Of a DNA stretch of 64,000 nt, positions 19,652-27,771 are shown one piece after another. The stretch is from positions 25,093 through 89,092 of the forward strand of contig PTKH01000004.1 in the NCBI GenBank assembly GCA_002937655.1, given 5' to 3'. The first letter of the stretch is position 1. Each line of letters opens with the position of its first letter. The position numbers and the translations under genes are program-made. The notes below the pieces were generated by a model. The model searched no databases and was not told the DNA's origin. It saw only the letters and a list, made by a program, of their open reading frames with translations. This stretch comes from Alphaproteobacteria bacterium MarineAlpha9_Bin3 (GTDB lineage: Bacteria > Pseudomonadota > Alphaproteobacteria > TMED109).

Positions 19652-21052
19652 ATGAAAGTTATCACTAGATTTGCTCCATCTCCTACTGGTTATCTTCATA
19701 TTGGAGGAGTAAGGACAGCTTTATTTAATTGGTTATTTGCAAAAAATAATAATGGCTTATTCAAATTAAGAATAGAAGATACTGATTTAAAAAGATCGAC
19801 TCAAGAAGCTAAAGAAGCTATTATGAATGGCCTTAAATGGCTAGATCTTAATTGGGATCAAGAAGAAATATATCAATCAAAAAGAATTGATAGGCACAAA
19901 GAAATTGGAAATGAGCTATTGAGATTAGGTTACGCCTATAAATGTTATTGCTCTCCGGAAGAACTTACTGAAATGAGGGAAAAAGCTAAAAAAGAAAAAA
20001 AAGCACCCAGATATAATGGAAAATGGAGAGAAAAAGATGAAAGTGAAGCTCCTAAAGATATAAAGCCTGTTATAAGAATTAAATGTCCTCAAACTGGCTC
20101 TACTAATATAAATGATATTGTACAAGGAAATATATCAATTAAAAACAATGAGTTAGATGATTTTATTATTATTAGGTCTGATGGCACTCCTACTTATATG
20201 CTCTCTGTGGTAGTAGATGATTTTGATATGGGAGTTACTCATGTAATTAGAGGTGATGATCATTTCACAAACACCTTCAGACAGAAGCATATTTATAATG
20301 CTCTAAACTGGGAACTACCTAAATATGCTCATATACCATTAATTCATGGTATGGATGGAGGAAAACTATCTAAAAGGCATGGAGCTTTAGGAGTAGATAG
20401 TTATGACGATATGGGTTATTTAAAAGAAACTATGCTTAATTACTTATTAAGACTAGGTTGGTCACATGGTGATAAGGAAATAATATCAAAAGAAGAAGCT
20501 ATAAAATTATTTAACCTTGACTCAATTGGTAAATCATCTGCAAAATTTGATATTGAAAGACTTACTAGTTTAAATGCTTACTATATCGAAAATAAGAAAA
20601 ATGAAGAATTAGTTTTAACAATAAAAAATTATTATGCTAATAAAAAAAATATCAATATTACCAATAACGATTTATCCTTGATATTAAATGGTATGAATGG
20701 ATTAAAAACTAGAGCAAGAACAATTAATGAATTAGCTGAAATGTGCAGTTTTTATATTGAAAAAGCTCCAATTACACTAGATAAAAAATCTAAAAAAGTT
20801 TTAAATAATGAAAATATAAACACTCTAAAACTATACTATAATCAACTTTCAAAACTTGAAATATGGAATAAAGAAGAGATAGAAGAAGATATTAAAATGT
20901 ATTGCCAGGCTAATAATATTAATTTAGGAAAGCTAGCACAACCCTTAAGGGCAGCAATCACAGGAAAATCTGTTTCACCTGGACTATATGAATTAATGGA
21001 AGTTTTAGGGAAAAATGAAACACTTGCAAGGATTACTAATATAAATAATTAA
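19652..21052 (+). CDS. gltX: Glutamyl-tRNA synthetase
   Basis: Class Ic synthetase charging tRNA-Glu (and, in organisms with GatCAB, also tRNA-Gln). The HIGH-type motif is PTGYLHIGGVRTALFNW and the KMSKS-type motif is GGKLSKRHGA. A YKCYCSPEEL segment resembles the zinc-binding region of the family. The 466 residues are full length. It is 23 bases after lexA and probably cotranscribed with it. Confidence 0.97.
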   Translation: MKVITRFAPSPTGYLHIGGVRTALFNWLFAKNNNGLFKLRIEDTDLKRSTQEAKEAIMNGLKWLDLNWDQEEIYQSKRIDRHKEIGNELLRLGYAYKCYCSPEELTEMREKAKKEKKAPRYNGKWREKDESEAPKDIKPVIRIKCPQTGSTNINDIVQGNISIKNNELDDFIIIRSDGTPTYMLSVVVDDFDMGVTHVIRGDDHFTNTFRQKHIYNALNWELPKYAHIPLIHGMDGGKLSKRHGALGVDSYDDMGYLKETMLNYLLRLGWSHGDKEIISKEEAIKLFNLDSIGKSSAKFDIERLTSLNAYYIENKKNEELVLTIKNYYANKKNINITNNDLSLILNGMNGLKTRARTINELAEMCSFYIEKAPITLDKKSKKVLNNENINTLKLYYNQLSKLEIWNKEEIEEDIKMYCQANNINLGKLAQPLRAAITGKSVSPGLYELMEVLGKNETLARITNINN

Positions 21053-21064
21053 ATATTTCATATA

Positions 21065-21092
21065 TTGCATAGTTAATCTAGATAACTATAAT
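21065..21092 (+). promoter_or_regulatory. Candidate sigma-70 promoter for gltA with palindromic spacer
   Basis: TTGCAT (21065-21070), a 16-base spacer and TATAAT (21087-21092) make the best promoter match in the window. The spacer holds a near-perfect palindrome, TAGTTA-ATCTAGA-TAACTA (21070-21088), which could be a regulator site. The predicted start of transcription would be about 35 bases before the gltA ATG. Confidence 0.6.
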
Positions 21093-21135
21093 ACAATTTC
21101 TAATATTAACAGTATTACTTTTTGGGAAAGAAAGC

Positions 21136-22440
21136 ATGTCAGAAAATAAAAATAATATAGCTAAATTATCTTTACCTAATGGTAACTCATATGAGTTACC
21201 TATTCACTCAGGTACTATTGGACCCGATGTTATAGAAATAAAAAAATTATATTCTGACTCAGATCACTTTACATATGATCCTGGCTTTACTAGTACAGGC
21301 TCATGTAAATCAGATATAACTTTTATTGACGGTGATAAAGGCATTTTACTGCATAGAGGCTATAGGATTGAAGACTTAGCAGAAAAATGTGATTATTTAG
21401 AAGTTGCCTATTTATTACTAAATGGTGAACTTCCAAATAAGATAGAGAAAACTGCATTTGATAATAAAATTACTACTCATACTATGGTACACGAACAACT
21501 AGCTCTATTTTTTAGAGGCTTTAGAAGAGATGCTCATGCAATGGCTGTAATGTGTGGAGTAGTCGGAGCATTAAGCGCATTTTATCATGATAGTACGGAT
21601 ATAACGGATCCAAGTCAGAGACTTGTTGCATCACATAGATTAGTTGCGAAAGTTCCAACTATTGCAGCTATGGCATACAAGTTTTCATTAGGACAACCAT
21701 TTATATACCCAAGAAACGATTTAACATATTCGGAAAATTTTCTTCATATGATGTTTTCTGTTCCTGCTGAAGATTATAAAATTGACCCAGTACTAGCTAG
21801 AGCAATGGATAAAATTTTAATTTTACACGCAGATCATGAACAAAACGCGTCAACATCAACGGTAAGATTAGCAGGTTCTTCTGGCGCTAATCCATTTGCA
21901 TGTATATCTGCGGGTATAGCTTCACTATGGGGACCATCTCATGGAGGAGCAAATGAAGCCGTAATTCATATGTTAAATAATATTCAAAAAACTGGTAATG
22001 TTCATGAATATGTTAAAAAAGCAAAGGATTCAAATGATCCATTTAGACTGATGGGGTTTGGCCATAGAGTATATAAAAATTATGATCCTCGTGCTACAGT
22101 GATGAAAAAGACAGCTGATGAGGTTCTAAAAGCTGTTGGAAAAGAAAATGAGCCAATGTTTAAACTTGCTCGAGAATTAGAAAAAATAGCTTTAGAAGAT
22201 GAATATTTTATTTCAAAAAAATTATACCCTAACGTAGACTTTTACTCTGGTGTTATATTACAAGCAATGGGTTTTCCATCAAGTTTATTCACTGTGCTAT
22301 TCGCAGTAGCTAGAACAGTAGGCTGGGTTGCTCAATGGAATGAAATGATAGAAGATCCCGAACAAAGAATAGGTAGACCAAGACAATTATATACCGGTGC
22401 TAGCGAAAGAGATTTTGTAACAATAAAAAATAGAATATAA
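21136..22440 (+). CDS. gltA: Citrate synthase
   Basis: Condenses acetyl-CoA and oxaloacetate at the entry to the TCA cycle. The 434-residue type I enzyme shows [33 protein letters not shown], the catalytic histidine in [12 protein letters not shown], and [15 protein letters not shown]. The C-terminal [11 protein letters not shown] is characteristic. The first ATG has GGGAAAG upstream. It ends 3 bases before the convergent gloA stop. Confidence 0.98.
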   Translation: MSENKNNIAKLSLPNGNSYELPIHSGTIGPDVIEIKKLYSDSDHFTYDPGFTSTGSCKSDITFIDGDKGILLHRGYRIEDLAEKCDYLEVAYLLLNGELPNKIEKTAFDNKITTHTMVHEQLALFFRGFRRDAHAMAVMCGVVGALSAFYHDSTDITDPSQRLVASHRLVAKVPTIAAMAYKFSLGQPFIYPRNDLTYSENFLHMMFSVPAEDYKIDPVLARAMDKILILHADHEQNASTSTVRLAGSSGANPFACISAGIASLWGPSHGGANEAVIHMLNNIQKTGNVHEYVKKAKDSNDPFRLMGFGHRVYKNYDPRATVMKKTADEVLKAVGKENEPMFKLARELEKIALEDEYFISKKLYPNVDFYSGVILQAMGFPSSLFTVLFAVARTVGWVAQWNEMIEDPEQRIGRPRQLYTGASERDFVTIKNRI

Positions 22441-22451
22441 ATACTATTTTT
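22426..22451. terminator. Candidate bidirectional terminator at the gltA/gloA convergent junction
   Basis: An 8-bp perfect inverted repeat, AAAAATAG - 10 bases - CTATTTTT, covers the end of gltA and the end of gloA. On either strand it places a run of U at the 3' side of a hairpin. The stem has only one G:C pair, so it is weak; I infer a terminator mainly because this is the only convergent junction and only 3 bases are free. Confidence 0.4.
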
Positions 22452-22842
22452 GAATTAGCTCAATACTATAATTATCAGGATCTTTAATAAAAGCTATAAC
22501 TGTAGTTCCATGTTTCATAGGTCCTGGTTGTCTAATTATATCTACTCCATTCGACTCAAGAGATGCGCACAAATTATAAATATCTTTTACACCAATAGCT
22601 ATATGGCCCCATGCATCCCCTTTATTATAATCATTTTTTTGATCCCAATTATGAGTTAACTCTAAAACTGTATTACTATCTTCAGGTCCATAGCCCAAAA
22701 AAGCTAAAGTGAATTTTCCACCAGGGTAATCTCTCTTTCTTATTAAAGTCATCTTAAAAAATTTTGTATAAAAATTTATAGACTTTTGTAAGTCCATTAC
22801 TCGCATCATGGTATGAAGAAATTTAAAATCCGATGAAGACAT
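22444..22842 (-). CDS. gloA: Lactoylglutathione lyase (glyoxalase I)
   Basis: Converts the methylglyoxal-glutathione hemithioacetal to S-lactoylglutathione. The 132-residue vicinal-oxygen-chelate protein has the typical HTMMRVMDLQKSINFYTKFF start, with metal-ligand positions in FLHTMMRV (His), VLELTHNW (Glu), WGHIAIGV (His) and YSIELIQ (Glu). It is the last gene of the long minus-strand block, 18 bases after lpxB, and is probably carried on the same transcript. Confidence 0.93.
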   Translation of the reverse strand: MSSSDFKFLHTMMRVMDLQKSINFYTKFFKMTLIRKRDYPGGKFTLAFLGYGPEDSNTVLELTHNWDQKNDYNKGDAWGHIAIGVKDIYNLCASLESNGVDIIRQPGPMKHGTTVIAFIKDPDNYSIELIQK

Positions 22843-22860
22843 AATACTTCCTTAATAAAT

Positions 22861-24018
22861 TTATAATAATTTTAAAATTTCCTTAGCAACTATATTACTA
22901 GGATCGCCATGTAAACTTTTTAACTTACTTATTCCTTTACTTAACTTTTTTATTTGGCTTTGCCTTATATAGTTATCATCAATGTAGCTTTTTGTAATCA
23001 TAAAAATGTTTTCCTTATTTACTTCGTCTTGAAATAATTCTGGAATAAAGTTCTCTTTTAGTAAAATATTTAATATTGTCGCAGTTTTAACTTTTGCTAA
23101 ATTTTTAACAATATACCAAGTAATATAATTTAACTTATATAAAACTAACATAGGCGTACCTGCCTTTGCTAACTCAATAGTTACCGTGCCAGAGGCGCAT
23201 AAAGCAAAATCAAAACTACTGAATAAATTGAATTTTTCACTTTGATTATCCGTAATATAATATTCTAAATCTGTATCAGCGAATAAATTAATTATTTTGG
23301 TTTTAAAGCCCTTAGCAGCTAAAATATAAAATTTAACTTCATCATAATTATTTTTTATTAAAATGGCCGACTTTATAAAAATAGGTAAAAGTTTCTTTAT
23401 TTCATTTAGCCTACTTCCCGGTAATATTCCTATTTTTAATATAGATTTATTTTTTAGAGAAGGCTCTATATAATAATTATTATGATCATATCTTTTATCA
23501 AAAGCTATTGGATGGCCTGTAAAGGTTGTATTTAAACCATGTACAGTAAAATATTTTTTTTCAAATGGATATAAAACGAACAAATGATCAAGAAATTTAG
23601 ATATTTTTTTTGCTCTGTATCTTTTCCAAGCCCACACTGATGGTGCAACATAATGTACTCTTTTTAAATTTAATTCTTTTATACTTTTTTGTAATCTAAA
23701 ATTAAAACCGGGTGCATCAATTGTAATAACAAGATCTGGATTTATTTCTATAATTTTTCTTTTTGTAAATGCAAGTAATTTCAATATTTTAGGAATTTTA
23801 GTTATAACTTCAAATATACCCATTATAGATAAATTTTTTATATCAAAAATTGGTTTTAGACCTTGAAAAATCATTTTTTCACCTCCTACACCATATATTT
23901 CAATGTTATTATTGGTTATACTTTTTAAATGTTTTAAAAGACCTTCTCCTAAATTATCTCCCGACAATTCTCCCGCAACAATAAAAATTATTAATTTATT
24001 ATTTTTATATTCCCTCAA
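22861..24018 (-). CDS. lpxB: Lipid-A-disaccharide synthase
   Basis: Glycosyltransferase family 19 enzyme joining UDP-2,3-diacylglucosamine and lipid X. Conserved segments are IVAGELSGDNLGE, ITIDAPGFNFRL, HYVAPSVWAWKRYRAKKI and GILPGSRLNEIKKLLP, with CASGTVTIELAKAGTPMLV near the UDP-binding site. The ORF track uses an ATG at 24042 with no Shine-Dalgarno site; I prefer the TTG at 24018, which has AAGG 8 bases upstream and gives a family-like start, 385 residues. The alternative ATG cannot be excluded. It overlaps the lpxI end. Confidence 0.93.
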   Translation of the reverse strand: MREYKNNKLIIFIVAGELSGDNLGEGLLKHLKSITNNNIEIYGVGGEKMIFQGLKPIFDIKNLSIMGIFEVITKIPKILKLLAFTKRKIIEINPDLVITIDAPGFNFRLQKSIKELNLKRVHYVAPSVWAWKRYRAKKISKFLDHLFVLYPFEKKYFTVHGLNTTFTGHPIAFDKRYDHNNYYIEPSLKNKSILKIGILPGSRLNEIKKLLPIFIKSAILIKNNYDEVKFYILAAKGFKTKIINLFADTDLEYYITDNQSEKFNLFSSFDFALCASGTVTIELAKAGTPMLVLYKLNYITWYIVKNLAKVKTATILNILLKENFIPELFQDEVNKENIFMITKSYIDDNYIRQSQIKKLSKGISKLKSLHGDPSNIVAKEILKLL

Positions 24019-24823
24019 TAAACAAACCTTTTTTATTTGCATACTTTATAACTTCATTTACATTAAGAATTAAAATTTCATTTTTTTCAATGGCTAAACC
24101 ATCTAGACCTGCCTCCCATATTGCTTTAAGTGTATTAATACCTATTACAGGTCTGTCTATTCTTTTATCTTGCTGAGGTTTAATAATTTTTATTAATACT
24201 CCTCCCTTTTCTTCTTTTTTTAAGTATTTAGATCGCTTAATCATATTATCAGTTCCTTCGGCAGCCTCCACAGCTAGTACAAGACCATTTTCCATTACTA
24301 TTGACTGACCTATATCATTTGATCCAATTATTTTGGCTATCTTACTACCACTTATTATATCATTCCTATTTATGTTATTTGGTTTGTACTTTCCTAAAGT
24401 TCCTGAAGGGCATAGTAAACTTGGAATGATATCTTCTGGAGCAATTATATTAAACCCTTCATTTTCTAAAGCTTTAGTGAGACGTGATAAAATGCTATCA
24501 TCTCCTCCAATATTTGCACTAATGCTAGCTAAAAATTTTGCTGTCCATAAATCAGGTATTAGATTTGTTAAAGAAGGTCTTTTTATACTTCCTACCATAA
24601 CTATATCTTTAATTTTCAATGATTTAACAAAATTTATAGCTTTACCCATTTTTGATAAGGACACTATAAAATCAGGATTATATTTTTCTGCTAATTCTTT
24701 AGCATGGCCATCAATTATTATAAGATAATACTCAAGGCCTTGATTGATACACTCCTCAACTAAATAAAAAGGTATACTGCCATTTCCTGCTATAATAGCT
24801 AATTTAGGTATTTTTATTTCCAT
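24005..24823 (-). CDS. lpxI: UDP-2,3-diacylglucosamine pyrophosphatase LpxI
   Basis: Hydrolyses UDP-2,3-diacylglucosamine to lipid X and UMP; in most alphaproteobacteria LpxI replaces the unrelated LpxH. The N-terminal domain starts LAIIAGNGSIPFYLVEEC and the C-terminal DUF1009 domain contains GQSIVMENGLVLAVEAAEGTD and GVLIKIIKPQQDKRIDRPVIG. I use the ATG at 24823 (MEIKIPKL) rather than the upstream GTG of the ORF track. It lies between lpxA and lpxB with overlaps on both sides, matching its pathway position. Confidence 0.93.
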   Translation of the reverse strand: MEIKIPKLAIIAGNGSIPFYLVEECINQGLEYYLIIIDGHAKELAEKYNPDFIVSLSKMGKAINFVKSLKIKDIVMVGSIKRPSLTNLIPDLWTAKFLASISANIGGDDSILSRLTKALENEGFNIIAPEDIIPSLLCPSGTLGKYKPNNINRNDIISGSKIAKIIGSNDIGQSIVMENGLVLAVEAAEGTDNMIKRSKYLKKEEKGGVLIKIIKPQQDKRIDRPVIGINTLKAIWEAGLDGLAIEKNEILILNVNEVIKYANKKGLFIEGI

Positions 24824-25610
24824 TTTTTGGCTGGCAAATAGCGCGACTTGCACTTCCTTCTATAAATTTTACTATATCCATAACTGGCTCATTTTTATGA
24901 AACTCATCAGATACATCTTTTATTCTCTCTTGAATTGTACCTTCTGGGGCAAAAAGTAATCTATAGGCTTTTCTTAAATCATGAATTACTTCTCTAGAGA
25001 AACCTCTTCTTTTAAGCCCTATTATATTTAAGCCTGACAAATATGCTCGATTACCTATAACTGAACCATATGGAATAACATCACTTTCTAAAGCAGACAA
25101 ACCACCAACCATAGCATGAGAGCCAATTCTTACGAATTGATGAACTCCACTTAAGCCACCTAATATTGCAAAATTATCAACTTGAACATGTCCAGCAAGA
25201 GATGCATTATTTGCTAAAATTATATTGTCTCCTAAAATACAATCATGCGCAACATGTGCTCCAACCATAATTAGACAGTTATTTCCAACTTTAGTAATAA
25301 GCCCTCCCCCATCAGTTCCAGGATTCATGGTTGTATGTTCTCTAATAACATTATTGTTACCAATAACTAATTTCGATTTCTCTCCCTTAAATTTTAAATC
25401 TTGTGGAGGATTACCCAATACAGAAAAAGGATATATTATACAATTTTCACCAATTTCAGTATAACCTTCAATTATAACATTTGATTTAAGAATAGTATTT
25501 TTTTTTATTTTAACATTAGGTCCAATAATACTATAAGGACCAATTATAACAGATTCGTCAATATACGCTTTTTTATCTACTATTGCTGTATTGTGGATAT
25601 TCTTGCCCAT
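24804..25610 (-). CDS. lpxA: UDP-N-acetylglucosamine O-acyltransferase
   Basis: First enzyme of lipid A synthesis, transferring a 3-hydroxyacyl chain from ACP to UDP-GlcNAc. The 268 residues form a left-handed beta-helix of hexapeptide repeats (VIIGPYSIIGPNVKIKKN...), with the catalytic histidine in VGAHVAHDC, the substrate motif REHTTMNPGT, and a helical C-terminal domain (GLKRRGFSREVIHDLRKAYRLLF). It begins one base after the fabZ stop. Confidence 0.97.
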   Translation of the reverse strand: MGKNIHNTAIVDKKAYIDESVIIGPYSIIGPNVKIKKNTILKSNVIIEGYTEIGENCIIYPFSVLGNPPQDLKFKGEKSKLVIGNNNVIREHTTMNPGTDGGGLITKVGNNCLIMVGAHVAHDCILGDNIILANNASLAGHVQVDNFAILGGLSGVHQFVRIGSHAMVGGLSALESDVIPYGSVIGNRAYLSGLNIIGLKRRGFSREVIHDLRKAYRLLFAPEGTIQERIKDVSDEFHKNEPVMDIVKFIEGSASRAICQPKNGNKNT

Positions 25611-25611
25611 T

Positions 25612-26082
25612 TTATTCAGCCATAATCATAGCAGATATTACTGCTTCAGAAACAATTTCGTTTTCTACATAGCCTTTACACTGAAACTTCCATACTTTAC
25701 CTCTATTTTTAATTTTCTTTACAATGAATTTTAATTGATCTCCAGGTATAACTGGCTTTCTAAATTTAGCACCATCTACAGACATAAAATAAACCAAACT
25801 TCCTTCAGCAGTTTTACCAATAGTTTCTATAACTAATACAGCACAAGTTTGCGCCATACTCTCTATCATGAGTACGCCAGGCATAACCATTTTTGAAGGA
25901 AAGTGACCTGTAAAAAAATTTTCATTAGCTGTTACATTCTTTATTCCAACTGCAGATTCTCCTAATATTAAATCTTCTACCTTATCAATTAATAACATTG
26001 GATATCTATGAGGTATCATATTTACTATTTTTTCAATATTTACCAATTTTACAGTTTTTAAAGAACCATCATCTTTACTCAT
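25612..26082 (-). CDS. fabZ: 3-hydroxyacyl-ACP dehydratase FabZ
   Basis: Hotdog-fold dehydratase of type II fatty acid elongation. The 156 residues contain IPHRYPMLLIDKV, the catalytic histidine in GHFPSKMVMPGV and the glutamate in LMIESMAQT. Its location between lpxD and lpxA is widely conserved and reflects competition for the same 3-hydroxyacyl-ACP pool between membrane phospholipids and lipid A. Confidence 0.97.
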   Translation of the reverse strand: MSKDDGSLKTVKLVNIEKIVNMIPHRYPMLLIDKVEDLILGESAVGIKNVTANENFFTGHFPSKMVMPGVLMIESMAQTCAVLVIETIGKTAEGSLVYFMSVDGAKFRKPVIPGDQLKFIVKKIKNRGKVWKFQCKGYVENEIVSEAVISAMIMAE

Positions 26083-26085
26083 AAT

Positions 26086-27108
26086 TTACTTACCTTTAGC
26101 TCTGATTAATTGTTGTAGCTTTAATGCTTGCCTATGATACTGACTTAGGGGTATTGCTGGAGTACCACTTACTTTTGAACCGGCTAATATACTTCTCGTA
26201 ATTCCTGATTGACCACCTGCCTGACTGCCCCTGCCAATAGTAATATGACCCCCAATACCTACCTGACCTCCAAACATACAATAATCTTCTATTACAGCAC
26301 TTCCTGCAATTCCTACTTGGCCAGCAATAGCACAATGTTTACCAATCGAAACATTATGTGCTATATGTACTAAATTATCAATAAATGTACCATCTCCTAT
26401 TGATGTAGGTCCATGACTACCCCTATCTATACATGTATTCGAACCAATTTCAACATTATCACCAATTTTAACAATACCAACTTGTGGAATTTTTATATGT
26501 CCATTTTGACTAGGAGCAAAACCAAAACCACTCTGCCCTATTTTAACACCAGAATAAATTAGTACATTTTTACCAATTTCAGCACATTCTATAGATACAT
26601 TTGACGAAATCCTTGTATTTTCACCAATTCTTACACCTTTACCAATAAAACTATTAGATCCAATCCAAACATTTTTTTCTATGATAGCTCCTTCCTCTAT
26701 ATGAACAAAAGGATCAACTCTTATAGGGAATGAGTTCATATATTTCTTTGGAATATTCGAATAATTACTAACTTTAGTTTCAAATTTTGCTTGTGGATAA
26801 AATTTTTGTGCTATAATTGCAAATGACACATGGGCATTATCTACTTCTAGACAAACCATTTCTTTAGGGATATTTATTTTATCATATTTATTTACAATAC
26901 AAGCTGATGCAGAAGAGTTCTTTAACTTTTTCATTGTACTATTAATATTTATAAATGTAATTTCACCTTTAACAGCATTATCTACATCAGCAGCACCATA
27001 TATAGATAACTTTTTGTCTTTTAAGTTATACACTTTAGCATTTATAAAATTAGCTATTTCAATAATAGTGAATGGGCCCGATACGTTATGAAAAATTTCA
27101 TTTAGCAT
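26086..27108 (-). CDS. lpxD: UDP-3-O-acylglucosamine N-acyltransferase
   Basis: Third enzyme of lipid A synthesis, N-acylating UDP-3-O-acylglucosamine. It has an N-terminal uridine-binding domain (FTIIEIANFINAKV, GEITFIN) and a long left-handed beta-helix with the catalytic histidine in LVHIAHNVSIG. The C-terminal ALKLQQLIR segment is the ACP-contacting helix. I use the ATG at 27108 (340 residues) instead of the TTG at 27123 in the ORF track. It follows skp and precedes fabZ by 3 bases. Confidence 0.96.
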   Translation of the reverse strand: MLNEIFHNVSGPFTIIEIANFINAKVYNLKDKKLSIYGAADVDNAVKGEITFININSTMKKLKNSSASACIVNKYDKINIPKEMVCLEVDNAHVSFAIIAQKFYPQAKFETKVSNYSNIPKKYMNSFPIRVDPFVHIEEGAIIEKNVWIGSNSFIGKGVRIGENTRISSNVSIECAEIGKNVLIYSGVKIGQSGFGFAPSQNGHIKIPQVGIVKIGDNVEIGSNTCIDRGSHGPTSIGDGTFIDNLVHIAHNVSIGKHCAIAGQVGIAGSAVIEDYCMFGGQVGIGGHITIGRGSQAGGQSGITRSILAGSKVSGTPAIPLSQYHRQALKLQQLIRAKGK

Positions 27109-27137
27109 TATAATACTATTCAATAATAATTAATTTT

Positions 27138-27746
27138 TTATTCTCTATTTAATATAGCATCCATATCCACTTCAGGTAAATTAATATTCAATAACTCAAT
27201 AACTGAACTTGAGATATTAATAGAATTTGCTGCAATAACTACAGAAGAAGTGTCTAAAGTGAGTGCTAATCCTTTTTCCTTACCAATTTCAGTGATAATT
27301 TTTATAGCCTCCAATTGAATGACTTGAACACTTTTAGAAAGTATTTCTTCTAGCAACTGATTTCTCTCTGCTACCATTTGTTGTAAAGCCTCTACTCTTT
27401 TTCTAAAATTGCTTTCTAAAACTGCAAATTCGTCAGGAGGCATAATTGACCTTTGATTTGCAAGATCATCTTGTAATTTTTTTAACGCATCTTCTTCATT
27501 TTTAAGTTCAGTACTAAATTCTACTTTTTTATTTTCAATAAACTCTCTAACCTGAACAGCTGCTTTAGATTGCCCAACTATTTTTTGCATATCAACTACA
27601 GCTATAGGAAATGTTTCATTATTAATAGGGGTTTTACTTTCAATATCAGAATTTTCTTCCTGTGAAAAAGAAATATTACTCATAAAAGTAAAAACTAATA
27701 TAATATTTAATATTTTGAAATATTCACATAAATTTTTATAAATCAT
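27138..27746 (-). CDS. skp: Periplasmic chaperone Skp/OmpH
   Basis: Periplasmic chaperone for unfolded outer membrane proteins. A signal peptide is visible (KILNIILVFTFMSNISFSQE, cleavage near FSQ), followed by AVVDMQKIVGQSKAAVQVREF and a long charged helical region of the trimeric coiled-coil tentacles (about 75-140). The ATG at 27746, with GGAAAA upstream, is preferred to the TTG at 27758, giving 202 residues. It lies directly after bamA, the assembly machine it serves. Confidence 0.88.
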   Translation of the reverse strand: MIYKNLCEYFKILNIILVFTFMSNISFSQEENSDIESKTPINNETFPIAVVDMQKIVGQSKAAVQVREFIENKKVEFSTELKNEEDALKKLQDDLANQRSIMPPDEFAVLESNFRKRVEALQQMVAERNQLLEEILSKSVQVIQLEAIKIITEIGKEKGLALTLDTSSVVIAANSINISSSVIELLNINLPEVDMDAILNRE

Positions 27747-27771
27747 TTTATTTTCCAATTCTATTTATTAA

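Noticed and set aside
24333-24728. 131-codon plus-strand ORF opposite lpxI
   Set aside because: Antisense to a conserved gene, with no Shine-Dalgarno site or domain signature.
26132-26335. Cys/Arg/Tyr-rich minus-strand ORF inside lpxD
   Set aside because: It is an alternative frame of the hexapeptide-repeat region of lpxD; the repeat nature of the parent sequence explains its odd composition.
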